From the NCBI RefSeq assembly GCF_009749525.1, contig NZ_WOAC01000008.1:62001-126000 (forward strand): DNA of 64,000 nucleotides, given 5' to 3'. Source of the stretch: Mesorhizobium xinjiangense. Its GTDB lineage: Bacteria; Pseudomonadota; Alphaproteobacteria; Rhizobiales; Rhizobiaceae. This document shows, in pieces, positions 42,202-51,257 of this stretch. The translations under genes and the position numbers were made by a program. Position 1 is the stretch's first letter, and the number at the start of each line of letters is the position of its first letter. The notes beneath the pieces are model-generated. The model saw only the letters and a list, made by a program, of their open reading frames with translations, made no database searches and was not told the DNA's origin.

Positions 42202-44294
42202 GAAAGCGCTCCCAGCACGCGGATCTCGACACCCTTGGCGATCTCGACATGGCTGAGCACCGGAAGGGTCGGGAAGAGCCGCTCGACGATCATACGCACA
42301 TAGGGTCGCGCCTCGGGGGCGGTGACGAGCGCAAAGCGGTTGCCGGCGTCGAAATGCTCGCGGATGACCTTGGAAGCCTGCTGGCCGAATTCCTCGAGCA
42401 GGCGCGGATCGATGTCGAATTCGCGGACCTCGCCCTTCTGGTCGCGTTTCAGCGACTGGTGGAAGACGAGATCCCAGCGGTTGCCGAGGCGCAGCACCTG
42501 CAACACGCCGGATTCCGACAGATCGCCGCAGATCTGCTGAGCCATGCGGATGCGCACATGCTCGACGATCTGCTCCGTGCGCCGCACATGCGGCGCGATC
42601 TCGGCGATCGCCTCGATGATGATGTGGAGGTTGCGGATCGAGACGCGCTCGGCGAGCAGCAGCTTCAGCACCGCCTGCAGGCCCGGATAGGTGATGTGGG
42701 AGGTGCAGATCTCGTCCGTCAGCTTGCGATATTCGGGATCGAGCCTTTCGACCAGCGCCTTCATGTCCTTGTAGGAGAGGAGTTGCGGCAGGTTGTTGCG
42801 GACAACCTCGCTGAGATGGGTCAGCAGAACCGACATGTTGTCGGCAAAAGCATAATTGCTGCGCCTGAGATCCTCGATGAAGGTCTCCGGCACCGACACG
42901 GCCCGCATGCCGAAGGCCGGCTCGCGCACCTCCTCGCAGGGAAGGTCCGGCGCTTCCCTGTTGCCCAGCGGAACCAGAAGCTCGCCGACGCGCAGCTGGT
43001 GCTCGGCCACCGTCGTGCCGTGGACCTTGATCTGGTAGCTTTTGGAAGGCGTCGAAAAGTCGTCGGTCAGGCGCACTTCCGGCACGACGAAGCCGTATTC
43101 GAGCGCGAACTTCTTGCGCATCTTGCCCATGCGATAGGCGAGTTCCTGGTGCGAGGCGAGGAGCTTCGTCGAAAGCTGCTTGCCGATCAGCAGTTCGATC
43201 TCGGGCGTCTTGAGCGTTGCCTTGATCGAATTCTTGTCCTCCTCGACCTTGGCATTTTCCTCGCGCTTGACGGCTTCGGCCGCCTCGGCCTCGCGCTTTC
43301 TGCGCCGCAGCGGGATCACATAGGCGACGGCGGACATTGCAAGGGCCAGGACCAGGAAGGGCAATATCGGCAGGCCGGGCATGAGCGCCAGGACGAGAAG
43401 GAGAAGCGCGGCGACATAGAGCGCGCGCGGATAGGCCGAAAGCTGTCCGAGCACGGCCTCGTCGGCCGAGCCGCGCGTGCCGCCTTTCGACACCAGGAGA
43501 CCGGCTGCCAGCGAGATGATGAGGGCCGGGATCTGGGAGACCAGCCCGTCGCCGACCGACAGCTTGACGAACACGTCGGCGGCCGTGCCGATATCCATGC
43601 CGTGGCGGCCGTAGCCGATCGCGATGCCGCCGACGATGTTGACGGCCGTGATGATGAGACCGGCAATGGCATCGCCGCGAACGAACTTCGAGGCACCGTC
43701 CATCGAACCGAAAAAGGAGCTCTCCTCCTCCAGTTCGCGGCGCCGGTGCTGCGCTTCCTTGTCGTCGATCATTCCGGCCGACAGATCGGCGTCGATCGAC
43801 ATCTGCTTTCCCGGAATGGCGTCGAGCGTGAAGCGTGCGCCTACTTCGGCAATGCGCGTCGAGCCCTTGGTGATGACGATGAAATTGACGATGATCAGGA
43901 TCAGGAAGACGATCAGCCCGATGACGAAATCGCCGCTCATGACCAGGTTCGAAAAGCCGCCGATGACATAGCCGGCGGCATTGGTCCCCTCGTTGCCATG
44001 CGCGAGGATCACGCGCGTCGTGGCGATGTTGAGCGCCAGGCGCAGCATGGTGGCGATCAGGAGGATTGTGGGAAAGGACGTGAAATCGAGCGGCCGCTGG
44101 ATCCACAACGCCACCATCAGGATGAGGACCGACATGGCGATCGAAACCGCCAGGCCCATGTCGATCATGAAGGACGGGATCGGCAGGAAGAGCACGGACA
44201 GGATGGCCACCACGCCGACCGCGAAAAGCACGTCGCGGCCGTGCCGGGGGCCCGATACCGCGGATACGGAGGCTGCCGTTCCTGTCACTGCCAT
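42198..44294 (-). CDS. flhA: Flagellar export gate protein FlhA
   Basis: A 698-residue inner-membrane protein. Residues 20-330 contain about eight transmembrane helices, with the family signature [17 protein letters not shown] (about 155-171, the FHIPEP region). Residues 335-698 form the cytosolic nonameric-ring domain that docks chaperone-cargo complexes. The length is normal. It is transcribed between fliQ (75 bases upstream) and fliR (overlapping). Confidence 0.96.
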   Translation of the reverse strand: MAVTGTAASVSAVSGPRHGRDVLFAVGVVAILSVLFLPIPSFMIDMGLAVSIAMSVLILMVALWIQRPLDFTSFPTILLIATMLRLALNIATTRVILAHGNEGTNAAGYVIGGFSNLVMSGDFVIGLIVFLILIIVNFIVITKGSTRIAEVGARFTLDAIPGKQMSIDADLSAGMIDDKEAQHRRRELEEESSFFGSMDGASKFVRGDAIAGLIITAVNIVGGIAIGYGRHGMDIGTAADVFVKLSVGDGLVSQIPALIISLAAGLLVSKGGTRGSADEAVLGQLSAYPRALYVAALLLLVLALMPGLPILPFLVLALAMSAVAYVIPLRRRKREAEAAEAVKREENAKVEEDKNSIKATLKTPEIELLIGKQLSTKLLASHQELAYRMGKMRKKFALEYGFVVPEVRLTDDFSTPSKSYQIKVHGTTVAEHQLRVGELLVPLGNREAPDLPCEEVREPAFGMRAVSVPETFIEDLRRSNYAFADNMSVLLTHLSEVVRNNLPQLLSYKDMKALVERLDPEYRKLTDEICTSHITYPGLQAVLKLLLAERVSIRNLHIIIEAIAEIAPHVRRTEQIVEHVRIRMAQQICGDLSESGVLQVLRLGNRWDLVFHQSLKRDQKGEVREFDIDPRLLEEFGQQASKVIREHFDAGNRFALVTAPEARPYVRMIVERLFPTLPVLSHVEIAKGVEIRVLGALS

Positions 44295-44369
44295 CGTCTG
44301 CTGCTGCCCTTCATCGAATCCAGGCCGGCAGCCTATGACCTCAAGCTTGCGCGAGGGTGAGACGGTGGC

Positions 44370-44636
44370 TCAGAACCCGGTTTCGATGCGTTCGAAAACG
44401 ACGCTCGACAGCAACGATATCTGTGCGCCGACGAACGGGCCGGAGAGCGCGACCGCCAGGAGGATGGCGATGATCTTCGGCACGAAGGTCAGGGTGATTT
44501 CCTGCACCTGGGTCAGGGCCTGGACCAGCGCGATGGAGACGCCGACGAGCATGGCGGTCACGACAGCCGGACCGGAAGCCATCAGCACGGTCCAGATGGC
44601 GAACTGCATCAGTTCGAGCGCGTCGGCCTCGTTCAT
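44370..44636 (-). CDS. fliQ: Flagellar export gate protein FliQ
   Basis: An 88-residue protein with two transmembrane helices (VLMASGPAVVTAMLVGVSIA and FVPKIIAILLAVALSGPFVG) and the conserved QALTQVQEITL between them. Length and pattern are typical of FliQ, a component of the FliPQR gate. The ATG at 44636 is 11 bases after the flgD stop. Confidence 0.95.
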   Translation of the reverse strand: MNEADALELMQFAIWTVLMASGPAVVTAMLVGVSIALVQALTQVQEITLTFVPKIIAILLAVALSGPFVGAQISLLSSVVFERIETGF

Positions 44637-44647
44637 CGCGTGGTCGT

Positions 44648-45043
44648 CTAGCTGATCGTGACGCCGGCGCCGACGACAAGCTCGGTGCCGTCTTGCAGGA
44701 CCGCCATGACGCCGTCGGAATAGATCTGGACTTTGGCGATTTCGCCCGACACCTCGCCGTCGGCACTGGTGATGGTCCGGCCGATCAGCGCGCCGGCCTG
44801 ATCGAGAAACGAGGTCGTCAGAAGTTCGTCCAGCTTGGTGTTGGTCTGGATCGTCTGCTCGACCTGGGAGAAGGTGGCGAGTTGGGCGATGTAGTCCTTG
44901 GAATCCATCGGCGCGGTCGGATCCTGGTTCTCCATCTGGGTGACGAGAAGCTTCAGGAAGGTCTCGTAATCGACGGCGTTGGCCGCCGAGGAACCCGACT
45001 GGGCGGACGCCGTCGTGGCCGAGGAAACGGGCGGAATGCTCAT
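44648..45043 (-). CDS. flgD: Hook cap protein FlgD (short form)
   Basis: A 131-residue scaffold needed for hook assembly. [20 protein letters not shown] and [20 protein letters not shown] are the FlgD N-terminal signature; it ends after [20 protein letters not shown]. The C-terminal FLGd domains of enterobacterial FlgD (about 230 residues) are lacking, as is usual in rhizobia. The start overlaps the flbT stop (ATGA). Confidence 0.94.
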   Translation of the reverse strand: MSIPPVSSATTASAQSGSSAANAVDYETFLKLLVTQMENQDPTAPMDSKDYIAQLATFSQVEQTIQTNTKLDELLTTSFLDQAGALIGRTITSADGEVSGEIAKVQIYSDGVMAVLQDGTELVVGAGVTIS

Positions 45044-45495
45044 GATGCTGTTGCCTCCAATGCCTGGTGGGTGGAACCGCCGGCCGCGCGGCCGCGCTTG
45101 CCGAGGATCTCGTCCTCAATGGCGAACAGGCCGCGGATCATCTTGAGCGCTTCATAGACTTGGTCTTCCGCCACCAGGCGGTCGACCTGCTTCAGCGTGC
45201 CGAGGATCTGCTCGTTGCTGAAATTGGCCAACAGCAGCGAGAGCGATTTGCGGAACATGTCGCGCGCCTGCGATGCATCGCCCGGGCTCATCAGGATGAC
45301 CTGGACGATGAAGTAGAGCTGGCGCAGCGGCGTCGTGGCCTGCTCGGCCTGCAGAACGTGGTTTTCGAGCAGGAACTGGACGTCGTTCAGGAACTCGATC
45401 GACGTCTTGCGGTCGACGCGCACCACGGCGCCGTTGATGTATATCTTCTCGTTGGCCTTCAACGAAATCTTGAGCGAGCTCTTCGGACTTTTCAT
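45040..45495 (-). CDS. flbT: Flagellin expression regulator FlbT
   Basis: A 151-residue protein: [20 protein letters not shown], then [20 protein letters not shown] and [13 protein letters not shown], the FlbT signature. FlbT binds flagellin mRNA leaders post-transcriptionally; it represses in Caulobacter and activates in Brucella. The C-terminal third ([20 protein letters not shown]) is variable. The start overlaps flaF (ATGA). The target is probably the long fliC leader at 58552-58721. Confidence 0.95.
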   Translation of the reverse strand: MKSPKSSLKISLKANEKIYINGAVVRVDRKTSIEFLNDVQFLLENHVLQAEQATTPLRQLYFIVQVILMSPGDASQARDMFRKSLSLLLANFSNEQILGTLKQVDRLVAEDQVYEALKMIRGLFAIEDEILGKRGRAAGGSTHQALEATAS

Positions 45496-45839
45496 TGAAT
45501 GCCGTCCCGGATGATCTGCGAGATCTCGATCAGACCGTCGAAGTTCTCCGACGTGCCCTGCCGCACCGCTTCGGCCTCGCGCAAGAGCCACAGCCCGATC
45601 GAAATGAGGTTGGCCCGCAATTCGTTGGGCAGTTCGTTCTCGGCGCTGCCCAGGTCGTCGAGGAATGTCGTCCATACGCGATTGAGGAAATGGACGGCTT
45701 CCACCGCCTGCATGGAGCCGGTGCCGGCCTGGCGTGCGGCAACCAGGAGATCGATCGAGCGCGTCAGAAGCTGGCGTTCGCGGTCCCTGGCGTCGGCGAC
45801 CGAATCGGTCTGGATGTCTGCATAGGAAAACTGGTACAT
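45492..45839 (-). CDS. flaF: Flagellar biosynthesis regulator FlaF
   Basis: A 115-residue helical protein: [20 protein letters not shown] and [20 protein letters not shown] are FlaF hallmarks. FlaF works with FlbT and is required for flagellin synthesis or export. The ATG at 45839 lies 17 bases after flgL. It is coupled to flbT. Confidence 0.95.
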   Translation of the reverse strand: MYQFSYADIQTDSVADARDRERQLLTRSIDLLVAARQAGTGSMQAVEAVHFLNRVWTTFLDDLGSAENELPNELRANLISIGLWLLREAEAVRQGTSENFDGLIEISQIIRDGIQ

Positions 45840-45855
45840 GCGGCTTTCGCTTCTG

Positions 45856-46899
45856 CTAGAGGTAACGCAGCAGGCTCAACTGATTGAGGCGCGCAGTCAG
45901 GGTGTAGGCGGTTTCGATCTGCGCCCGCAGCTCCTCGACCCGTGTCGCGGCCTCGTATGGATCGACCCCTTCCATCTCCAGCAATGTTTCGGAGAACAGA
46001 TCGACCTGCATGGTCAGCCGTTCGCTGGCCTGGGTGACGCGCTGTTCGACGAAGCCGACGCGCCCTTGCGTGGTTGCGATATCGCCCAGCGCCTCACCGA
46101 CCAGCGAGGTGGCGAATTCGGCAATCTGGCGCAACGCATCCTCGCTGAGTTCCGAATTGAAGAGGTCGGCAACGACCGTCGCTGCCATGGCGATTTTCTG
46201 GATGCCTTCCTCATTGGCGCTGACCGACGTTTCGGTGGTCTCGCCGAGCGTGATGCGGCTGGTGATGCCCTGATCGGTGGCGTTCGACCAGTTGTCCTGC
46301 CACTGCGTGCCGGTGAATTCCGCCGCCGCCGGACCTTCAAGGAAGGCCTGGATCTCGGCGGCGGTCAGGTTTCCGGCGGCGGCATCGGTCTGGGCGAAGC
46401 CGAACTCGGCCTGGAAAGCGGCGTCGAAATCGGCCTTGCTGTCCGAACCGGCGGAATAGTCGTTGAGCGGTTTGATGTCGGTGTTGACGCCGGCGAAGAT
46501 ATACTCGCCGTTGAAGCTGGTGTTGATGATGCCGGTCAGCGTGTCCAGCATCAACTGCCCGGCCTGCTGTGCCGTTTCCTTTTCCGCGCCGCCCGATGCC
46601 GCAACCGCCACGGCGGAAAGAAATGATTCGCCGGCCGCCCTGATGTCGGACAACGCTTCCTGGCTTGCCGAAAGCCTGGACGAAACCAGTGCGTTGGTGT
46701 CGATGATGCCCTTGAGGCGATCGACGTCGCGGTGCAGCGAGATCGAGTTGCCGGTGCGTGCGCCGAGCGCCAGGCCGGTGTCGGCGACCTTTCCGGTCGT
46801 CGCCTCGGTCTGGCCTTTGACCAGCTGCGACTGCATGCGCATGAGCGAATAGCGCAGCGCCTGATTGATCGCGTTGGATGAAACGTAAGAGACCTTCAT
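45856..46899 (-). CDS. flgL: Hook-filament junction protein FlgL
   Basis: A 347-residue secreted protein of the flagellin/FlgL fold. The N-terminus (NAINQALRYSLMRMQSQLVK, then GQTEATTGKVADTGLALGA) and C-terminus (ATRVEELRAQIETAYTLTAR, then LNQLSLLRYL) form the helical D0/D1 bundle, with a variable middle. It joins hook to filament with FlgK and is exported without a cleavable signal. It lies 4 bases downstream of flgK. Confidence 0.94.
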   Translation of the reverse strand: MKVSYVSSNAINQALRYSLMRMQSQLVKGQTEATTGKVADTGLALGARTGNSISLHRDVDRLKGIIDTNALVSSRLSASQEALSDIRAAGESFLSAVAVAASGGAEKETAQQAGQLMLDTLTGIINTSFNGEYIFAGVNTDIKPLNDYSAGSDSKADFDAAFQAEFGFAQTDAAAGNLTAAEIQAFLEGPAAAEFTGTQWQDNWSNATDQGITSRITLGETTETSVSANEEGIQKIAMAATVVADLFNSELSEDALRQIAEFATSLVGEALGDIATTQGRVGFVEQRVTQASERLTMQVDLFSETLLEMEGVDPYEAATRVEELRAQIETAYTLTARLNQLSLLRYL

Positions 46900-46903
46900 C
46901 TGC

Positions 46904-48304
46904 CTAGCCCGCCATTTCGAGAAGAATCGCCATCATCTCGTCGATGGTGCTGATGAGACGCGCCGATGCCTCGTAGGAATGCTCGAGTTCGAGCATCAGC
47001 GCCATCTGATCGTCGACATTGACCCCGGTCGAGTTCGACAGCGTTTCGCTCACTCGCGACAGGAGAGCGCCCGACGTCAGCCCCGAGTTCGAGGTCGTCT
47101 GACGGAGCGCCTCGACCCAGCTGATCGTGTTGGTGGCGAATTCGCCGAGGTTCGAATTGGTGTTGACGCCCGTCGAGGGGTCGAAATTCATGCTGGCGTC
47201 GAGATTGTCGCCGTAGGCAACGAGCAGGCCGGTGAAGGCGGCATGATTGTCCGGATTTGCGTCGTACGAATTGCCGTCGCGCAGCTTGACGGGATCGCCG
47301 CCGGCATCGGGATCAAAGTCTGCGTTGATTTCGATCTTGCCGGCCAGGCCCGGAGTGAGCGATCCCACGGTGGCTGGCGGGGGAGTCCAGGTGAAAAGGC
47401 CAGGCGTCCCCGCCTCATCAAAGGCAGTGATGAGGCCGCGTGCGATCTCGTCGAGCTGCGTCTGCATGGTGACGGCGACGTTGTCGCGCAGTTCGACCAT
47501 GGCCGCCAGCTTGCCGGTGCCGGTGGTGACCGGCACACCGTCGATGTAGACGGCATTGCCTTCGACACCGGCGGAGTAGAAGGCGGTCGGCTCGAAGGCG
47601 ATGTTGCGCGGCGATGTCTCGTAGAGCGTGACGCCGTCGCCGGTCGTAACGACCATGTCGTTGTTGGCCCGGGTCTGAGTGGAGACCGGGATGTATTGCG
47701 AGATTTCCTTCAAGATGGCGTCGCGCTTGTCGAGCGCGTCGGTGGCGTCCTCGCCGATCGCAGTCGCCTTGACCACCGCCGTGTTGGCCGCGTCGAATTC
47801 GGCCAGGAGCGAATTGAGATCATCGACCGACCGCGAGATTTCGAGATCGAGTTCGGCCCGGTAGGACTGGATCTGGCTGGTGCCGCCGTTCAGCGTCTGG
47901 ACGAGCTGGCGTGCCGAGTTCACCACGCCGTCAGCCAGGCTGGCGGAGGAGGGCGAGGCGGCATAGAGCTGCAGCGATTCCTGCAGGGCACCGAGGCCGG
48001 TCGCCGGAGAGGTGCCGTTCGCCTCGCCATTGACGGCCAGCGCCAAAGTGTCGAGGCCGGCAAACATGGTTTGCTGGCCTTCCCAGTCGGAATTGGCGTT
48101 GAGATACTGCCGCAGCAGGGAATCGTTGGCGGCGCGCCGGATGTCGGCGACCCGTATTCCCGACTGATCGCTGATCAGCACGGCCGAGCGCCGCGTATAG
48201 TCGGCGTTGTCGGCATTGGTGACGTTCTGCGTGACGACGCTGGTGCGACGAGACGTTGCCAGCAACGCCGACTGTGCAATGCTGAGTGCTGAGCTTAGCG
48301 ACAT
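46904..48304 (-). CDS. flgK: Hook-filament junction protein FlgK
   Basis: A 466-residue protein: SSALSIAQSALLATSRRTSV, then VTQNVTNADNADYTRRSAVL at the N-terminus and ALMLELEHSYEASARLISTI, then DEMMAILLEMAG at the C-terminus, the rod/hook family ends. The central part is shorter than in enterobacteria, as in other rhizobia. It lies 32 bases after flgE in the same transcript. Confidence 0.95.
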   Translation of the reverse strand: MSLSSALSIAQSALLATSRRTSVVTQNVTNADNADYTRRSAVLISDQSGIRVADIRRAANDSLLRQYLNANSDWEGQQTMFAGLDTLALAVNGEANGTSPATGLGALQESLQLYAASPSSASLADGVVNSARQLVQTLNGGTSQIQSYRAELDLEISRSVDDLNSLLAEFDAANTAVVKATAIGEDATDALDKRDAILKEISQYIPVSTQTRANNDMVVTTGDGVTLYETSPRNIAFEPTAFYSAGVEGNAVYIDGVPVTTGTGKLAAMVELRDNVAVTMQTQLDEIARGLITAFDEAGTPGLFTWTPPPATVGSLTPGLAGKIEINADFDPDAGGDPVKLRDGNSYDANPDNHAAFTGLLVAYGDNLDASMNFDPSTGVNTNSNLGEFATNTISWVEALRQTTSNSGLTSGALLSRVSETLSNSTGVNVDDQMALMLELEHSYEASARLISTIDEMMAILLEMAG

Positions 48305-48335
48305 TCCAGAATTCCCCGCCCCAACGACATGTCAG

Positions 48336-49592
48336 TTACCTCTTCAAGTTGACCAGCACGTCCAACAGCTCCGAGCCGGTCTGGAACACCTTCGAGTTGG
48401 CGGTGTAGTTGCGCTGCGATTCGATCATGGCCGTCAGCTCTTCGCCGATATCGACATTGGAGGCTTCGAGCGCGCCGGACGTGACCTTGCCGAAGTCGCC
48501 TTCCTCGGGGAAGCCGAGATTGATTTCGCCCGACAGGGCGCTCTGCGAAAAGACGTTTCCGGAGAGAACGTTGAGCTGATCGGGACTGGTCACGTTGGCG
48601 AGCGGGATGCGGTAGAGTGCTGCCAGCGTGCCGTTGTCGTACTGGGCGTAAAGCGTTCCGTCGGCGGCGATCTCGTAGCCCGACACCGCGCTCGCCGCAT
48701 TGCCGTTGACATCGGCCGTGCCAGGCGTGAATTCGGTCGCGAGCTGGGTCATCTCCGACATGTCCAGCTCGAGCGCGGCGCCGCCGGGAACGTTGAGATT
48801 GATCGTGCCGCCACCCGACAACTGACCGTTGGTCGGATCGAAGGTCAATATGTCCGTGGCAAGGGCTGCGGAACTATAGGGGAATCCGGTGCCGGCGGTG
48901 CCGTCGGCCTGATTGTAGACCGCCACTTCCCAGGTGTTGTCGGCCGTCTTGGTGAAATAGATATCCATCAGCACCTCGCCGCCGAGATTGTCGTAGGCGA
49001 CCATCGACGTCTTGTTGGTGTAGGTGGAACCCGCCACGTTGTCTGATGGCAGAGAACCTGCGGCAACGATGTCGGCATCGGCCGGCAGGTTGGCCGAATA
49101 GACCCCTTCGGTGCTCGGCGTGGCGGTCATCGCAAGATCGGCGATCCTGACCGCCTCGAGGCCGGCAAAGCTGTTGGCGGCCGTGCTCGGCGTGCCGTTG
49201 GCGTAGCTGTAGCCCTGGAGGTAGAAGCCGGCCGCATTGACCAGCCGGCCCTCGTCGTCGAGCACGAAGGAGCCGGCGCGCGTCAGGAAGGTCTGGCCGG
49301 ATGCGTCCTGGACGGTGAAGAACCCTTCGCCGCTGATCGCCAGGTCGGTTGCCGACGTGGTGTACTGGATGTTGCCCTGCTGGGAGATCGAGGTGCGGAC
49401 CGTGGTCGCGACCCCGCCCGAGGAATAGCTGCCGGAACCGGCCTGCGGCACGACGAGGGTCGAGAATTCGACCGAGGATCGCTTGTACCCGGTGGTGCCC
49501 GAATTGGCGATGTTGTCGGCCACGGTGCCCAGCCGGTTCGACTGGCCCTGCATGCCCGACACGCCGGTGCGCATCATTCCATATAGGCTCAC
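48336..49592 (-). CDS. flgE: Flagellar hook protein FlgE
   Basis: A 418-residue hook subunit. SLYGMMRTGVSGMQGQSNRL, then GTVADNIANSGTTGYKRSSV is the rod/hook N-terminal motif (ANNIANxxTxGYK), and GALEASNVDIGEELTAMIES, then QRNYTANSKVFQTGSELLD is the C-terminal one. The variable hook domain is Ala/Thr-rich. It heads the flgE-flgK-flgL-flaF-flbT-flgD run. The 240-base gap to rem should hold its promoter, a likely Rem target; none could be assigned. Confidence 0.96.
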   Translation of the reverse strand: MSLYGMMRTGVSGMQGQSNRLGTVADNIANSGTTGYKRSSVEFSTLVVPQAGSGSYSSGGVATTVRTSISQQGNIQYTTSATDLAISGEGFFTVQDASGQTFLTRAGSFVLDDEGRLVNAAGFYLQGYSYANGTPSTAANSFAGLEAVRIADLAMTATPSTEGVYSANLPADADIVAAGSLPSDNVAGSTYTNKTSMVAYDNLGGEVLMDIYFTKTADNTWEVAVYNQADGTAGTGFPYSSAALATDILTFDPTNGQLSGGGTINLNVPGGAALELDMSEMTQLATEFTPGTADVNGNAASAVSGYEIAADGTLYAQYDNGTLAALYRIPLANVTSPDQLNVLSGNVFSQSALSGEINLGFPEEGDFGKVTSGALEASNVDIGEELTAMIESQRNYTANSKVFQTGSELLDVLVNLKR

Positions 49593-49832
49593 TGCAACCT
49601 CTCCTCGAATTTAGTGCGGCTGCGCCGGACCGGTGCATCGCTTCATGGAAACGATGCGCCGATCGAACGCGTTGTTTTTCGCAATTCCGGACGGAGAACC
49701 GGTGTCTCTCCTGGAGTTACTCTCTTGAGTCTAACGGGACTGACTTGCGCGAAACTGGCTACTGAGACTGTTGGCGTGCTTGTCGGCGCATCGGCGCGCC
49801 GGAATGGTGGGCGGCGGCGCGCGGCGCCGTCA

Positions 49833-50504
49833 TCAGATGCTCAGCCGGTAGCCGAGGAAGCGCTTGGAATCGATCGGGTCGACACCGAGTTTCTGACGCA
49901 GCTTCTTGCGCAGCTTGCTGACGTGGCTCTCGATGACGTTCTCTTCCACCTCTTCGTCGAAAATGCCGTAAATGGCGTTGAAGAGCTGGGATTTGGTGAC
50001 CCGGCGTCCGCTGTTGCTGGCCAGATATTCGAGGATCCGGCGCTCGCGGCGCGGCAGGGGGAAGGGCGTGTCGTCGATCTCGGGGTCGCGGCCGTTCATG
50101 AAGACGCGCAGCCGGCCGATCTCGGTGGCGCCGGACTGGTCCTGGGCCGCCCGGCGCCTGATGGCCGCGATGCGGGCGAGAATCTCGCGGATGTGTACCG
50201 GCTTGCGAATGACGTCGTCGACACCCGATTCAAACAGTTTCAACGTGTGCTCGAGCGAATGCTGTTCGCTGAGCGCAATGACCGGGGCTGCCGTGCGTTC
50301 GCGGATCATGCGGGCGGAGACGGAGTGGCTTTCGCACTCGCCGATGAGAAAGGCGCCGACCGACTGCAGGTCCTCATCGGCTGCGCTGGAGACCCACTCG
50401 CCAAATTCGATCGAGGCGAAACCGGCGCTCGGGACTCCTTCGCGTCCGAAAAGGGATGAATAGCCATCCTTCACGCGCTCGCGCTCGTCAACAATTACGA
50501 TCAT
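49833..50504 (-). CDS. rem: Rem/FtcR, atypical OmpR-type master regulator of flagellar genes
   Basis: A 223-residue response-regulator-like protein. The receiver region ([18 protein letters not shown], then [12 protein letters not shown]) lacks the usual phospho-acceptor Asp, but the Lys in [11 protein letters not shown] remains. The C-terminal OmpR winged helix ([20 protein letters not shown], then [18 protein letters not shown] and [18 protein letters not shown]) is intact. This matches Rem of Sinorhizobium and FtcR of Brucella, which activate late flagellar genes independently of phosphorylation. It has its own 189-base AT-rich upstream region with a leader hairpin, consistent with separate control by VisN/VisR, which are not in the window. 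Confidence 0.92.
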   Translation of the reverse strand: MIVIVDERERVKDGYSSLFGREGVPSAGFASIEFGEWVSSAADEDLQSVGAFLIGECESHSVSARMIRERTAAPVIALSEQHSLEHTLKLFESGVDDVIRKPVHIREILARIAAIRRRAAQDQSGATEIGRLRVFMNGRDPEIDDTPFPLPRRERRILEYLASNSGRRVTKSQLFNAIYGIFDEEVEENVIESHVSKLRKKLRQKLGVDPIDSKRFLGYRLSI

Positions 50505-50552
50505 TGGTTGCCCCCGAATCAGTTCTGTTGTCCGCCGGGTACAGGCCTACCC

Positions 50553-50574
50553 GTTGCCGGGAATCGCCGGCAAC
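50553..50574 (-). promoter_or_regulatory. Stem-loop in the rem upstream region
   Basis: GTTGCCGG-GAATCG-CCGGCAAC is an 8-bp perfect stem located 49 bases before the rem start, next to an AT-rich tract (50575-50625) that probably contains the promoter. It may affect the rem transcript or be a binding site. Confidence 0.4.
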
Positions 50575-50693
50575 TGTTATTTCTTGTATGTAATTATTTG
50601 TGATTTATTAACCATACCGCCACTGCTTACCCACAGCTCTTCCACAGAACGGGCGGCTCAAGCGCGCGGGTCGGCGCAGCCGAATCTATGCAA

Positions 50694-51257
50694 CTAGGAA
50701 TGGCAGAACCGCCGCGCCTTTTCAGTCCAGCTGCCGAAGCCGGTCGCAACCATATTGGTGATGACCCTGCACACATAGCGCTTCTGCGCCGGGTCGTTGT
50801 CGGGGCCGGCGTGGTAGCGCGCCACGGCCATCGACCAGCTGCCATGATCCTTTCTCAATTCGCGCAGAAACCGCGCGGCATAGTCGACATTGCGCCGTGG
50901 GTCGAGCATGTCGCCAACGCTTCGGAAATGCGCTGCGTGGTAGTGGTGATTGATCTGCATGCAGCCGAGGTCGATCAACTTCACGCCATCGCGGCGCGCC
51001 TTGTTGAAGATGCGGATCGCGGCCTGCTTGTCGGGCGCGAAGACGGCCTTGCCGGCAATGTTGAGCGCGTAAGGCTGCAGGCTTCCCTTGCGTCCAGTCT
51101 CTGTCAGACCCACTGCATATAGTATGCCAGGCGGTATGTCATAGCGTTGGGACGCGCGCAGGATCTGCGCCTCGCAGGCGCTCGCGGCGGCGGCGGGCGA
51201 GGGGTCAGATATAGAGATCGCCAGCAGAAGACCTGCCAGCAGCGCCTTGTTCGTCAC
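50694..51257 (-). CDS. Lytic transglycosylase-like protein of the flagellar locus
   Basis: A 187-residue secreted protein: signal peptide (NKALLAGLLLAISISDPSPAA) then an SLT-type domain with the catalytic Glu in ILYAVGLTETGRKGSLQPYA, then LIDLGCMQINHHYHAAHF and VARYHAGPDND. It should cut peptidoglycan to let the rod pass, supplementing the FlgJ that lacks a muramidase domain. The start is taken as GTG at 51257 because AAGGA lies 10 bases before it; an ATG at 51278 is possible but lacks a ribosome site. Its first 53 bases overlap the end of fliK. Confidence 0.88.
   Translation of the reverse strand: MTNKALLAGLLLAISISDPSPAAAASACEAQILRASQRYDIPPGILYAVGLTETGRKGSLQPYALNIAGKAVFAPDKQAAIRIFNKARRDGVKLIDLGCMQINHHYHAAHFRSVGDMLDPRRNVDYAARFLRELRKDHGSWSMAVARYHAGPDNDPAQKRYVCRVITNMVATGFGSWTEKARRFCHS

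Noticed and set aside
42249-44360. A 703-residue open frame antisense to flhA
   Set aside because: Shadow of flhA with Arg/Asp/Gly-rich composition.
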